A DNA stretch of 64,000 bases from JADMJV01 sp964649085 (lineage in GTDB: Bacteria > Vulcanimicrobiota > Xenobia > Xenobiales > JADMJV01): NCBI GenBank assembly GCA_964649085.1, contig CAZYPN010000001.1, positions 124,001 to 188,000 of the forward strand. Direction: 5' to 3'. How positions within the stretch are numbered: the first letter of the stretch is position 1; each line of letters begins with the position of its first letter. This document shows positions 33,449 through 42,483 of this stretch, piece after piece. The translations under genes were made by a program, and so were the position numbers. The notes beneath the pieces were generated by a model, which worked only from the letters and a program-made list of their open reading frames with translations, did no database searches and was not told the origin of the DNA.

Positions 33449-34126
33449 ATGAACGGCGTTCCGATGGATGAAAGCACTCAACTCAATCACTGGATTGCGT
33501 TGGTGGCCGAGCTGGAAGAGGCTCGTGAAAAGATCGGCAAGGCGGTGTACAAGCATTACAAGGCGGGGCGGCTGACCGATGATTCCTGCCTGGACCTGTG
33601 TCGGCGAATCGATGAGGTGTATAAAGAGGCCAAAGAGTATGAGGCCTACCTCCAGGAAGACTTCAAGGTGTTTACCGAGGCCAGTTCTCAGTCGGGCAAG
33701 CTGGCCCAGAAGGCCACGGCCAAGGCCGCAGGCTTCATCTCCAAGCTGTACATCAAGCACCAGGTGGCCAACTACAAACGCAACTTTCGCGAGCAGTTTT
33801 TGGAATTGGGCGCGCGGGTCATCGGTGCGGCCTCCGATGGCCGCATTGTGTGCAACGTGCCGGCCGTCCTGGAATGGTGCCGTTATGCCGCCAAAGTGCA
33901 AAAAGAAGCGGACATGCGCTGGGAAGAAATTTGTATCCTTCACCGGGAACAGGTCAAGGGCAATGCCTTCCTGGCTACGTTGAAGCAGTTTGTGGTCAAC
34001 TTTTCCAACTTCGCCCGAACCAACGGTGGCCCCATGATGCAAAAGCTGATGGGCCACAATCAGTCGATGGTCAACCAGATTCGCGCCCAGTATCGCAAAA
34101 AGATGCAGGGCGAGAGCAAAGACTGA
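33449..34126 (+). CDS. Helical cytosolic protein of unknown function
   Basis: A 225-residue, Lys/Glu/Ala-rich protein predicted mostly alpha-helical, with no membrane segments or signal. Residues 10-80 look like a long helical hairpin (ELEEAREKIGKAVYKHYKAG; DEVYKEAKEYEAYLQEDF). Three cysteines lie at residues 49, 53 and about 133. It follows the permease by 70 bases. No family is recognised. The start could also be ATG 33464. Confidence 0.7.
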   Translation: MNGVPMDESTQLNHWIALVAELEEAREKIGKAVYKHYKAGRLTDDSCLDLCRRIDEVYKEAKEYEAYLQEDFKVFTEASSQSGKLAQKATAKAAGFISKLYIKHQVANYKRNFREQFLELGARVIGAASDGRIVCNVPAVLEWCRYAAKVQKEADMRWEEICILHREQVKGNAFLATLKQFVVNFSNFARTNGGPMMQKLMGHNQSMVNQIRAQYRKKMQGESKD

Positions 34127-34132
34127 AGCGGT

Positions 34133-35764
34133 TCAGATTCGTCGCAGCTGAAGCTGGGTCTGGCCTACCACGTTGCCATTCACCCGGGCGCTGACGACCA
34201 CGTCCATCGTGCTGCCGGCCTCGACGTCCTGGGCCTGAACCATTACCGAATACTGTCCGGTGGGGCCGGCCATGGCGCTGGATTGCAACGTGCGGTTCTG
34301 GAAAAAGATCCCGATTTGCTTGCGGTATTTCACCTGGACGACCACCTCGGCATTGGCCGGGGCATTGCCCTGCAGGACGAAATTGGCGGGGACATTGCTG
34401 CCCTGACCGAGGTTGTTGACGGTGACCCCCGAGTTGCCGCCGCCCACGTTGAAGTTCCACTGCTGCACGTCCTGCATGCCCTGGTTGTCGATTCCCTCGA
34501 GTCGAACCTGGTGATTGCCAGGGTTCAGGTCGTAGTTGGGGGTCCAGGCCACCTGATTGGCGTTGACGATGGCCTGACCCGAAACATCCAGACCGTCGAT
34601 GGTGAAGCGCAAAGAATTGGGTCGCAGGGGCCGCAACAATCGGGCCCCGACAGTGGGACGGGTGCCCACGGACTGACCGGGCGAAGGAAATGGCTGGGTC
34701 CAGAAGGCGCCCTGGCCACCGTTAGCGGGTTGGACAACAAAGTTCCAGCTTTCTCGCAGGGCCTGGTTTTGTCGGTTGAGCCCTTCGATGACCACGGTGT
34801 GGCTCCCGGGATTCAGGTCGTAGCCAGGAGTCCAGGTGTAGCTCCGGCCCTGTCGTTGAACCTGGCCTGTAAAGTCGATGCCATCGACGAAGAAACGCAA
34901 ACTCTGCCTCTGCAGGTTGGCCAATTCGGCCGTGATGGTTGGGCGCGGCGTGTTTACCACGCTGTTGGGGGCCGGTTCCAGCCTGGCCTGGCCGGAGTCT
35001 TGTGGAGGCGAATCCCCCTGCCCTTGAAGGGTTACCGTGCGCGTTGCTTCCTTGATCGTCTCCTGGTCGCCGCGCACCAGATGCACGACCACCACGCCCT
35101 GTTCCACGGACATGCTCGATTCGACCCGGAGTTTCCCTTCATATCGACCAGGACGAGCCTCGATCATGTTGGCTCCCAGGTTGGTTCCCAGAATTTCGAA
35201 GCGCCCCTGGCAGCCGGGATCGCCCGTGGCAACCACTTCCAGGATCTCGCCCGTCTTCAGCGGCCTTGTCGAATTGCTGATGATTTGATCGAGCTGAGGT
35301 CGTCCGGCCGGAGTCGGGGGATTGGGGTCTGGATCGATGGGTTCGTCCCCGCCCGAGGCGCTGGCGATATTGACGGCACGAGTGGCCGGGCTCCACTTCA
35401 CTTCGGCCCCCAGGGCTTCGGAGACAAAGCGAAGCGGGACCATGGTCCGACCCCCCAGGGTGTCGGCGGGCACGTCCAGCGTGACCGGGGCTCCGTTGAC
35501 GGCCGCGGCGCGGCTGCCCAGGCTGAGTTCTACCAGAGTTGCTCCCTTGGTGGCCTTGATGCTGCGCAGTCGGGCATCGTAGAGCACCTCGGCTCCAAGG
35601 CCCTCAAAGATGCCTCGCAACGGAACCATGACTCGACCCCCTTGCATGACGGGCGGCTGATCGAATTGCAGCGTCTTGCCGTCGACGGAAACCTGGATGT
35701 CCTGACCCCAGGCGAAGGCGCTAAGGGAGATGCTGAGCAAAGAGCAAGCGAGAGTTCTGTTCAT
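34133..35764 (-). CDS. Secreted stalk-domain (copper amine oxidase N-like) and Ig-like repeat protein
   Basis: A 543-residue exported protein with a signal peptide (MNRTLACSLLSISLSAFAWG). Residues 22-135 hold two copies of the copper-amine-oxidase-N/stalk motif (MVPLRGIFEGLGAEVLYD; MVPLRFVSEALGAEVKW). A Pro-rich linker and a beta domain (155-250) follow. Then come two homologous Ig-like repeats ending TWTPGYDLNPGSHTVVIEG and AWTPNYDLNPGNHQVRLEG, and a final beta domain. Stalk domains are common in cell-surface proteins of Firmicutes and relatives; no copper site is implied. The ATG overlaps the dinB stop (ATGA). Confidence 0.87.
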   Translation of the reverse strand: MNRTLACSLLSISLSAFAWGQDIQVSVDGKTLQFDQPPVMQGGRVMVPLRGIFEGLGAEVLYDARLRSIKATKGATLVELSLGSRAAAVNGAPVTLDVPADTLGGRTMVPLRFVSEALGAEVKWSPATRAVNIASASGGDEPIDPDPNPPTPAGRPQLDQIISNSTRPLKTGEILEVVATGDPGCQGRFEILGTNLGANMIEARPGRYEGKLRVESSMSVEQGVVVVHLVRGDQETIKEATRTVTLQGQGDSPPQDSGQARLEPAPNSVVNTPRPTITAELANLQRQSLRFFVDGIDFTGQVQRQGRSYTWTPGYDLNPGSHTVVIEGLNRQNQALRESWNFVVQPANGGQGAFWTQPFPSPGQSVGTRPTVGARLLRPLRPNSLRFTIDGLDVSGQAIVNANQVAWTPNYDLNPGNHQVRLEGIDNQGMQDVQQWNFNVGGGNSGVTVNNLGQGSNVPANFVLQGNAPANAEVVVQVKYRKQIGIFFQNRTLQSSAMAGPTGQYSVMVQAQDVEAGSTMDVVVSARVNGNVVGQTQLQLRRI

Positions 35765-36867
35765 GGGTCGAACTTTGCCGATGGGCCCGCGGACCCTGCT
35801 TCCTCGAAGGGCAATACCAGCTGGCGAGGTCCCTGCAGGGGGAGCAGGTTGGCTACACCGAGGCCGATCAAACGCAGCTGGGGCAGCGTTCCTTGTTCTT
35901 GAAAAAGCCTCCAGGCCCGCTCCAGAATGGGCTGACTCTCGAAATAGGTGACCCCCTGGGGCGCGCTGGCGTGACGGCTGATGGTGGTGAAGTCAGCAAA
36001 GCGCAGTTTCAACACCAGCGTGCGGCCATGCAAACCGGCTTCGAGTAGCCTGTGATGCAGTTGGATGGCCTGATACCGCAGCACCTCCAACACCTCGGGC
36101 CCGGCGGGCAGATCTTCTTCAAAGGTGCGCTCCACCGAGATCGATTTGCAGGGTCGAGAATTCTCGACGGGTCGGTCGTCCTCTCCGCGGGCAAGACGCT
36201 GCCAGTAAGGAGCCCAGTGCCCCAGTTCGACGGCCAATAGGCTTGGGTCGAAGCCAGCCAGATCACCGATGGTGCGAATACCGAGCTGGTGAAATCGCTG
36301 CTCGGTAACGGGCCCAACGCCCCAGAGTTCACGAATGGCCAGCGGAGCCAGAAAGGCGCTGACCTGTTCCGGTGGCACAATCGTCAGGCCGTCGGGCTTA
36401 CGGAATCCCGAGGCGATCTTGGCCACCAGCTTATTGGGCGCTACTCCGGCCGAGGCCGTCAGTGAGAGTTCCTGACGGATACTCTGGCGAATCCAACGCG
36501 CCACCTCGCCTGCCTTGCAACTTTGGGCCTGGCAGTATTCCGATACGTCGAGAAAACTCTCGTCCAGTGCGATGGGCTCAAGTTGTTGGCTGTAGCGGGA
36601 GAAGATCTCTGTGATCTGGCGAGACACCTCCTGATAGCGGTCGAAACGTGGGGGTACGACCCGAGCCTGAGGGCAAAGTTGCAGGGCTCGGGCCATGGGC
36701 ATTGCCGAAAATGCCCCGAAACGGCGAGCCTCATAGCTGGCTGCGCAGACCACCGCACGTCGCCCCTGTCCACCAACCAATAGCGGTTGGCCTCGCCACT
36801 CGGGATGGTCGCGTTGTTCCACCGAGGCATAAAACGCATCCATGTCCACGTGGAGGATGCGCCGCAC
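35761..36867 (-). CDS. dinB: DNA polymerase IV (Y family)
   Basis: A 368-residue translesion polymerase. Catalytic residues are in HVDMDAFYASVEQ and IALDESFLDVSEY. SAGVAPNKLVAKIASGFRKP (HhH-adjacent), the thumb REQ region and a little-finger domain follow. The C-terminal RQLVLPFEE is a good sliding-clamp-binding motif. GTG starts directly after the TAA of the preceding gene. It is sandwiched in an operon between two exported proteins, an odd setting for a DNA repair gene; no LexA-type box was seen upstream. Confidence 0.95.
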   Translation of the reverse strand: MRRILHVDMDAFYASVEQRDHPEWRGQPLLVGGQGRRAVVCAASYEARRFGAFSAMPMARALQLCPQARVVPPRFDRYQEVSRQITEIFSRYSQQLEPIALDESFLDVSEYCQAQSCKAGEVARWIRQSIRQELSLTASAGVAPNKLVAKIASGFRKPDGLTIVPPEQVSAFLAPLAIRELWGVGPVTEQRFHQLGIRTIGDLAGFDPSLLAVELGHWAPYWQRLARGEDDRPVENSRPCKSISVERTFEEDLPAGPEVLEVLRYQAIQLHHRLLEAGLHGRTLVLKLRFADFTTISRHASAPQGVTYFESQPILERAWRLFQEQGTLPQLRLIGLGVANLLPLQGPRQLVLPFEEAGSAGPSAKFDP

Positions 36868-37293
36868 TTACTTCAGGTTGGCCTGCACCTTCACCGAAAT
36901 GTCCTGACGCGCCGGGTCGACGTTGTTGCAGCGGAAGCTGCTGCGTTGATTTCTAAAGGCAGCGCGGGATTGATAGTGGGTGGTGAAGGTCAAGGTCTTA
37001 GACTCACCGGGCTGAAGGGCGGGCACGGGCTGGCTCTGAACCAGCGCATCCCACATCGTGGGAACATCGCTTTTGGGTTTTGCCCCGGCCGCCACCTGAG
37101 GGGTTAAGATCAGTTCGAGTTGACCTGGTTGGCTGGCCGCGCTGCCGCGGTTCTCCAATTGAACCTCGACGCTGACTTTGAAGGGGAATTGGGTTTCGGT
37201 CGAGGCCGAGGCAAGCACCGCCACGTTGGCCCGGCCCGCCCCCTGAGCCAGAGCCGGCACCAGCATCAACAGAAAGATCAGCAGGCATCGCAT
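36868..37293 (-). CDS. Small exported beta-domain protein
   Basis: A 141-residue protein with a signal peptide (MRCLLIFLLMLVPALAQGAG) and a single beta-sandwich-like domain. The layout (VSVEVQLENRGSAASQPGQL; ALQPGESKTLTFTTHY) resembles CARDB/Ig-like adhesion modules. ATG 37293 is chosen because it places the signal peptide; the open frame extends upstream to 37392. First gene of the three-gene operon with dinB and the stalk protein; the stop abuts the dinB start. Confidence 0.7.
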   Translation of the reverse strand: MRCLLIFLLMLVPALAQGAGRANVAVLASASTETQFPFKVSVEVQLENRGSAASQPGQLELILTPQVAAGAKPKSDVPTMWDALVQSQPVPALQPGESKTLTFTTHYQSRAAFRNQRSSFRCNNVDPARQDISVKVQANLK

Positions 37294-37382
37294 TCCCCAG
37301 GCTTTGCTTCGCCGGGCCCAAAGGCCTTCTAGAAAATCGGGGACAGGATTTCTCTCGGCTTTGCAAAACCCAGGCAGAAACC

Positions 37383-38753
37383 TTGAATACATTCGCTTTG
37401 CCCTTTACGTTCGCCAACTCTAGTTTCTTTGATAACGTCAGTCCCTCGCTGCTGGCCTTCGTGGTGCTGGGGTTCCTGCTCATCAACGGTCTTTTCGTGG
37501 CTCTAGAATTTGCGTTGGTGGCTCTTCGAGAAACGCGCATCGATGAAATGGTGCGCGAGGGCACTCGCGGGGCGGCCGCGGTGCAGCGAGGGAAAAAGAA
37601 CGTCGACGACTATGTGGCCGCGGCCCAGCTGGGCATCACCATCGCCAGCCTGGTGCTCGGTGCCGCTGGTGAAGCCCTGTTCCGCGTGCCCCTGCGTCAA
37701 CTGGGCGTCAATAGCGCAGTGGCTCTAACTCTGCTCTCACTGGCCTTCATGACCATGCTGCACGTGGTGGTGGGCGAGCAGGTTCCCAAGATGCTGGCGA
37801 TCCAGTTTCCCGCTCGAGTGGCTCTGGCCACCGCACCCTTTACCGAGTTCTTCCTGCGCATCTGTCGGCCAGGGATCTGGTTTCTGTCCAGGATTACCCA
37901 CCTGATGTTGCGCATGGTGGGGGTGAAAAGTCGTGATGGCCACGGCCACGGGGCCCAGATCTACTCGGAGGAGGAAATTCAGGCCCTGCTGGGCTTGCGT
38001 GAAGCCGCCGGTCTCTCGGAGCGCGGCGAGGGCGAGATGGTCTCTCGAGTGTTCAATTTTTTTGACATGGTCGCCACCCAGGTCATGGTACCCCGCACCG
38101 AAATGGTGTGCCTGCCCTCCACGGCCACGCTGGCCGACCTGGCGGCGCTGGCCGCCGACGAACGCCACGAACGCTACCCCGTGTACGGTGAGAACCTTGA
38201 TGACATCCGGGGCATTGTGATTCTCAAGGATTTGATCCAGGCCCTCAATCAGCAGAAGGCCATGGAAACCCCGGTGACAAGCCTCATGCGGGAGGTGCTC
38301 AACGTGCCGGGCAGCCTCTCGGTATCGGGTCTGATGATGCAGATGAAGAAGCACCGAACCCGACTGGCCGTGGTCCTCGACGAGTTTGGGGGCACGGCGG
38401 GCATGGTCACTTACGGCGACCTGCTCGAACGCATTGTGGGCGAGGTCGAAGAAACCCCGGAGACCAGCGATGACGAAGACATCGTCGAGCTGGCGCCCGG
38501 CGAATTCAGCGTTTCCGGACTGGTTCTGATCACCGATATCGAAAGCCAGTTCAACGTCGAGATCGACGACGAGCACAACGACACGGTCGGTGGCACCGTC
38601 TTCTCCCACCTCGGGCGCAAGCCACAGGTGGGCGACGTGGTCGAGTGCTTCGGCCTGCATCTCGAGGTGGAATCCATGGACGGCTTGCGTATCGACAGGC
38701 TGCGCGTGCGCAAGCAGGGTGCTGGTGACTCGTCTGTCCAGGAGGATGCTTGA
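37383..38753 (+). CDS. CNNM/CorC-family membrane protein (DUF21-CBS-CorC)
   Basis: A 456-residue protein annotated in relatives as 'hemolysin family'. Residues 20-165 form the DUF21 membrane domain (LLAFVVLGFLLINGLFVALEFALV). Next are two CBS domains (about 220-345; MVPRTEMVCLPSTATL; GGTAGMVTYGDLLERIVGE) and a C-terminal CorC_HlyC domain (LAPGEFSVSGLVLITDIE). Such proteins act as magnesium or divalent-cation exporters regulated by nucleotide binding to the CBS pair. TTG start at 37383; the stop overlaps the next TTG start (TTGA). Confidence 0.9.
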   Translation: MNTFALPFTFANSSFFDNVSPSLLAFVVLGFLLINGLFVALEFALVALRETRIDEMVREGTRGAAAVQRGKKNVDDYVAAAQLGITIASLVLGAAGEALFRVPLRQLGVNSAVALTLLSLAFMTMLHVVVGEQVPKMLAIQFPARVALATAPFTEFFLRICRPGIWFLSRITHLMLRMVGVKSRDGHGHGAQIYSEEEIQALLGLREAAGLSERGEGEMVSRVFNFFDMVATQVMVPRTEMVCLPSTATLADLAALAADERHERYPVYGENLDDIRGIVILKDLIQALNQQKAMETPVTSLMREVLNVPGSLSVSGLMMQMKKHRTRLAVVLDEFGGTAGMVTYGDLLERIVGEVEETPETSDDEDIVELAPGEFSVSGLVLITDIESQFNVEIDDEHNDTVGGTVFSHLGRKPQVGDVVECFGLHLEVESMDGLRIDRLRVRKQGAGDSSVQEDA

Positions 38754-39814
38754 TATTCGCCCAGGAGCTGGCCCGCTTTGACGCGGCCTTACCCATCGAA
38801 AGTGCCGAAACTCCGCCCTCGAGCTGGTATCTTCGTCAGGAATTTCACGATGCCGACGTCCGCCAGCTGCTGCTCAACAGCTGGCAGCCGGCGGTGCTTC
38901 GCTGTCAGCTGGTCGAGTCGGGCGACTATGTCTCGGGCGAGTTTTGTGGCCAGCCCTACGTGGTAACTCGGGCTGCCGACGGCCAACTTCGCGCCTTCTA
39001 CAACGTGTGCCGTCACCACGCCTCGCTGATCGTCGAGGGTAGGGGCTGCCAATCTCAACTCACCTGTCCCTATCACGGTTGGACCTACGACCTGGACGGG
39101 CGCCTGCGTAAAGCCCCCCGGTTGGGCGCCGTGAAAGAGTTTAACCGCGAGGCCTACGGGCTGAAGCCCATCCATTCGGCCCTCTGGGGGCCCTGGGTCT
39201 GGTTGCACTTCGGCGACAACCCGAATTCTCTCGAGGAACAGCTGGCTCCGCTGGCCCATCGACTGGACCCCCAGGCCCTGTCCCAACTGCAGTTTGTCGA
39301 GCGGAGAAGCTACGACCTCGAGTGCAACTGGAAAGTCTACGTCGACAACTATCTCGACGGGGGCTATCACGTCGAAGTTGCCCATAAGGCACTGGCAGCC
39401 CAATTGGACCTGGAACAATACCAAACCACGGTGGAGTCGCCCTGGGTAATGCAGGTCTGCGGGGGTGGGTCCTCGGAGCGTCTCGAGGGCGGCGCCGTCT
39501 ATGGCTGGCTGTATCCCAACTGGATGGTCAATCGTTATGGGCCGATGATGGATACCAACTGGGTCATTCCCCTGGGGCCCGAGCGTTGCCGCACGGTATT
39601 CGATTATTTTTTTGTGGATGCCAGCGACCCCGAGTTTGTGGCCCGAAGCCTGGCCGCCAGCCACCAGGTGCAACTCGAAGATATCGCCATTTGCGAGTCG
39701 GTCCAGCGCGGACTGCGCTCGCGAGGGTATGAGGTCGGTCGCTATGCTCCCGCTCTAGAGATGGGCGAATACGCCTTCCACCAGTGGTTGGCTCGCGACC
39801 TGCGTCGCGCCTGA
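38750..39814 (+). CDS. Rieske non-heme iron oxygenase, alpha-subunit type
   Basis: A 354-residue ring-hydroxylating-oxygenase-like protein. The Rieske site is CRHHASL followed by CPYHGWTYDLDG (2 Cys, 2 His). The mononuclear iron site is DNYLDGGYHVEVAH, with the usual bridging Glu replaced by Asp, and a later Asp near DIAICESVQRG. It resembles choline monooxygenase/CntA-type enzymes more than aromatic dioxygenases. No beta subunit or reductase is adjacent; the SDR starts two bases after its stop, suggesting a shared pathway. The substrate is unknown. Confidence 0.88.
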   Translation: MIFAQELARFDAALPIESAETPPSSWYLRQEFHDADVRQLLLNSWQPAVLRCQLVESGDYVSGEFCGQPYVVTRAADGQLRAFYNVCRHHASLIVEGRGCQSQLTCPYHGWTYDLDGRLRKAPRLGAVKEFNREAYGLKPIHSALWGPWVWLHFGDNPNSLEEQLAPLAHRLDPQALSQLQFVERRSYDLECNWKVYVDNYLDGGYHVEVAHKALAAQLDLEQYQTTVESPWVMQVCGGGSSERLEGGAVYGWLYPNWMVNRYGPMMDTNWVIPLGPERCRTVFDYFFVDASDPEFVARSLAASHQVQLEDIAICESVQRGLRSRGYEVGRYAPALEMGEYAFHQWLARDLRRA

Positions 39815-39816
39815 TC

Positions 39817-41178
39817 GTGGGACCGCCGCTGAGCGCCGAAGAGATGGAGCAGTGTTTGGAACTGCTGCAGCGATTGGCGGACAATTATCGGGCTCAAGAA
39901 CCACATCCCCGCCTGCACAGCCTGGTTCGCAAACTTCATCTGGAAGGTAAGAAGAGGCTGCATCGCGAGCGCCTGGATTTCCGGGAACAGATGCGCCGTC
40001 AGGACCGTGCCTTGCTGGCGACCACCGAACTCGTGCAGCATCAGAGCGATGCGCCCCTGGTGGCCTTGCCCGGTCCCCAGGGCGAACGCCTGCTGAATGA
40101 GCCCGAACATTGCTATGTCTGCAAAGAGCCCTATCGCCAGGTTCATTTCTTTTACCACTTCCTGTGTCCAAAATGTGCGGCTTTCAACTATGAGATGCGC
40201 GATCTCCACGCCGACCTGAAGGGGCGCACCGCTCTGGTGACGGGCGGACGCGTCAAAATCGGTCATCAACTGGTGCTAAGGCTGTTGCGCGATGGGGCCC
40301 AGGTGCTGGTTTCTACCCGCTTTCCTCAGGCGGCCGTACGTCGATTTGCCGAGGAACCCGACTTTCCCGAGTGGCGAGAACGCCTGAGAGTTTTTGGACT
40401 GGACCTGCGCAATCTGCACGCTGTGGAACACTTTTGCGATCAACTCTTGGAGCAGCTTCCCCAGCTGGACATCCTGGTGCACAATGCGGCTCAGACCATC
40501 CAACGTCCCCCGGGCTTCTATCGCGAGTTGCTGGCCCAGGAGAATCAGCCCCTGGCGGCCTTGCCAGCGGCTCAGCAGGAACTGGTGGGCAGGCTGGCGC
40601 CGGCGCCCCGTTCCGATTCGGCCCTCGACCTCTCGCGCGACGTATTGCCGCTCGATCGTTTTCACGACCGCGAAGAGCGAGTCGATCATCGCGACATCAA
40701 CAGCTGGTTGCTGCCGCTGGAGGAAGTCAGCACGCTGGAACTGGTTGAGGTTCAACTGGTGAACTCGATCGCGCCCTTCATCCTCAATCGTCGGCTCAAG
40801 CCGCTGATGCTGCGTTCGCCTTTTCCGCGTCGCTTCATCGTCAACGTTTCGGCGATGGAAGGCCAGTTCGCCCGCAACAAGACGATCTACCACCCCCACA
40901 CCAACATGGCCAAGGCTGCTTTGAACATGATGACCCACACCAGCGCCCCGGGCTACGCTCGTGAGGGCATTTATATGAACAGCGTCGATACTGGCTGGGT
41001 CACCGACGAGAATCCGACTCCCAAACGACTTCGCCGCCAGGAGCAGGGGTTTTTCGCGCCGCTGGACATCGTGGATGGCATGGCGCGCATTTACCATCCC
41101 ATTGCCTGGGGTGTACAGCGCCCCGAGGAGCCGTACTGGGGGCAGTTCTTGAAAGACTACGCTCCCTGCAAATGGTGA
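39817..41178 (+). CDS. SDR-family oxidoreductase with N-terminal helical and Zn-knuckle region
   Basis: A 453-residue protein. Residues 1-95 are helical. CYVCKEPYRQVHFFYHFLCPKC (about 99-120) is a CxxC/CxxC zinc knuckle. A short-chain dehydrogenase domain follows: TALVTGGRVKIGHQL (cofactor loop) and DILVHNAAQT (NNAG-like). The active-site segment is unusual: Ser in NVSAMEG, then IYHPHTNMAKAAL, where the residue four before Lys is Thr and a Tyr lies eight before it. GIYMNSVDTGWVTDENP follows. GTG 39817 lies 2 bases after the Rieske gene. The substrate is unknown; it is probably a partner of the oxygenase. Confidence 0.85.
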   Translation: MGPPLSAEEMEQCLELLQRLADNYRAQEPHPRLHSLVRKLHLEGKKRLHRERLDFREQMRRQDRALLATTELVQHQSDAPLVALPGPQGERLLNEPEHCYVCKEPYRQVHFFYHFLCPKCAAFNYEMRDLHADLKGRTALVTGGRVKIGHQLVLRLLRDGAQVLVSTRFPQAAVRRFAEEPDFPEWRERLRVFGLDLRNLHAVEHFCDQLLEQLPQLDILVHNAAQTIQRPPGFYRELLAQENQPLAALPAAQQELVGRLAPAPRSDSALDLSRDVLPLDRFHDREERVDHRDINSWLLPLEEVSTLELVEVQLVNSIAPFILNRRLKPLMLRSPFPRRFIVNVSAMEGQFARNKTIYHPHTNMAKAALNMMTHTSAPGYAREGIYMNSVDTGWVTDENPTPKRLRRQEQGFFAPLDIVDGMARIYHPIAWGVQRPEEPYWGQFLKDYAPCKW

Positions 41179-41912
41179 CGGTGGCGGCGGTAGATGCGAT
41201 CGACGTAGGCCGCGATCGGATGAGCCTGCCAGGCTTCTATCTGATCGCGAACCACGGCCGGGCATCGGGCCCTGGGCAACAGGGCCCCTCCATAACCGAC
41301 CTGATCGAGCAGTGGAGCCGATAGGGCCGCCAGGCTCAGGTCGGCGGCCGTAAAGCGGTCGCCGAAAAGATACTCCCGATCGCCCAATCGCTGAGCCACG
41401 CGGTCGAAGTGGTGCTGGATGCGGTTGCGCATCAATTCGGTGCGCTCTGGAGTAAGCCTGAGACCCCGCCGCATGAAGGCGCGCACCAGCGGAAAGAGCC
41501 AGGGGAAAAGAACCTTTTGCCAACCCACCACGCCGTCGAGCAAGACCGGAACGATCAGGTTGGGGTAAGAGAGCACGTGGGCATAGGCCCAGCGCGGCAC
41601 GGAATGGCCGACTTCGCGGGCCACTTCTTCCTCGTAGGCCAGGATTTCGGCTCGCCCGGCCTCGGGATACAGCTTGTGTGAGTCGGGCAGCAGCCGGTCG
41701 GCTTCCAGCAGTATGCTGCTCGAGTCTTTGAACAGTCCGCGCTCGCTGACCAGCGCGGGCACGCTACTGCCGGCTCCGATGCGGCGAAGCACGGGCCGAT
41801 GAAGCCCCGGCGTCAGGCGAATTTCTTCAAAGTCTACGGCGGCCAGTTGTAGCGCCCAGCGCCCCTTTTCCGAAAAGTGGCTCGGCGCCATCGTGTACAA
41901 CCTGGGCCTCAA
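41157..41912 (-). CDS. Glutathione S-transferase family protein
   Basis: A 251-residue GST-like protein: N-terminal thioredoxin-like domain (LYTMAPSHFSEKGRWAL; GSSVPALVSERGLFKDSSSIL, where VPAL and DSSSI correspond to the glutathione site) and a helical C-terminal domain (FTAADLSLAALSAPLL). Ser in SHFSEK is the likely activating residue. TTG 41912 overlaps the upstream stop as TTGA, matching other junctions here; ATG 41894 is shorter. The 3' end overlaps the convergent SDR gene by 22 bases. Confidence 0.83.
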   Translation of the reverse strand: MRPRLYTMAPSHFSEKGRWALQLAAVDFEEIRLTPGLHRPVLRRIGAGSSVPALVSERGLFKDSSSILLEADRLLPDSHKLYPEAGRAEILAYEEEVAREVGHSVPRWAYAHVLSYPNLIVPVLLDGVVGWQKVLFPWLFPLVRAFMRRGLRLTPERTELMRNRIQHHFDRVAQRLGDREYLFGDRFTAADLSLAALSAPLLDQVGYGGALLPRARCPAVVRDQIEAWQAHPIAAYVDRIYRRHRHHLQGA

Positions 41913-42436
41913 GCGGGCAGCACCCGGTCGATCAGGCCCCACTGTAAAGCCTGCTGGGCGGAAACCGCTCCCTGCGTCCCCCAGGCCTGCACCTCTGCCA
42001 GCGGCTTGCCGAGCAGTTGGGCCAGGGTTTCGAAGTAGCGTTGGGAGCTCTCCCGCACTTCATGAAGGTAGGCCTGCATATCGGCGGTCTGGGCGGCAGG
42101 GGTAGGGGGGGTCACCCGGATCTGGGCGTCGCTTCGGGCCAGACGGTTTCCCCGAGCAGCGGCAGCCAGCAGCACCACCGGCGGGCCTGCCACCTGTCCA
42201 AGAGCCACACAGCTCAGAGGGTAGGGGAGGGACTGCAGCACTTCCAACAGGTCCAGCGTGGCCTTCCAATCGCCCCCGGAGGCCGAGAGGATCAGCGAGG
42301 CGGGCTTCTCGGGCTGAGTGGCCAGCGCCTGGAATTGGGCCCGCAGCATTTGGACCAGGGGTGGCTGAAGTTCCTGACCCAGGTAGACGATCCGTTCGGC
42401 CAGCAGGCGGGCCATCGCTTGAGCTGCTTGTTCCAT
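41909..42436 (-). CDS. ClpP-fold protein lacking the catalytic triad
   Basis: A 175-residue protein with the ClpP/crotonase layout: RIVYLGQELQ, SLILSASGGDWKATLDLLEVL, VALGQVAGPPVVLLAAAARGNRL, then QIRVTPPTPAAQTADM and AVSAQQALQWGLIDRVL. In active ClpP the third segment reads GQAASMGAFLLAAG, followed by MIHQP. Here the nucleophile Ser is Gly84, the His is Thr109, and the Asp before the final helix is missing. So it is a pseudo-protease of the ClpR type, or a ClpP-fold scaffold. It is coupled to a GST gene, with no ClpX/A/C nearby. Confidence 0.78.
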   Translation of the reverse strand: MEQAAQAMARLLAERIVYLGQELQPPLVQMLRAQFQALATQPEKPASLILSASGGDWKATLDLLEVLQSLPYPLSCVALGQVAGPPVVLLAAAARGNRLARSDAQIRVTPPTPAAQTADMQAYLHEVRESSQRYFETLAQLLGKPLAEVQAWGTQGAVSAQQALQWGLIDRVLPA

Positions 42437-42483
42437 GCTGCAGGCTTCGGTTGAGCGCCGCCGAACCCTCGAACGTGCAAAGG

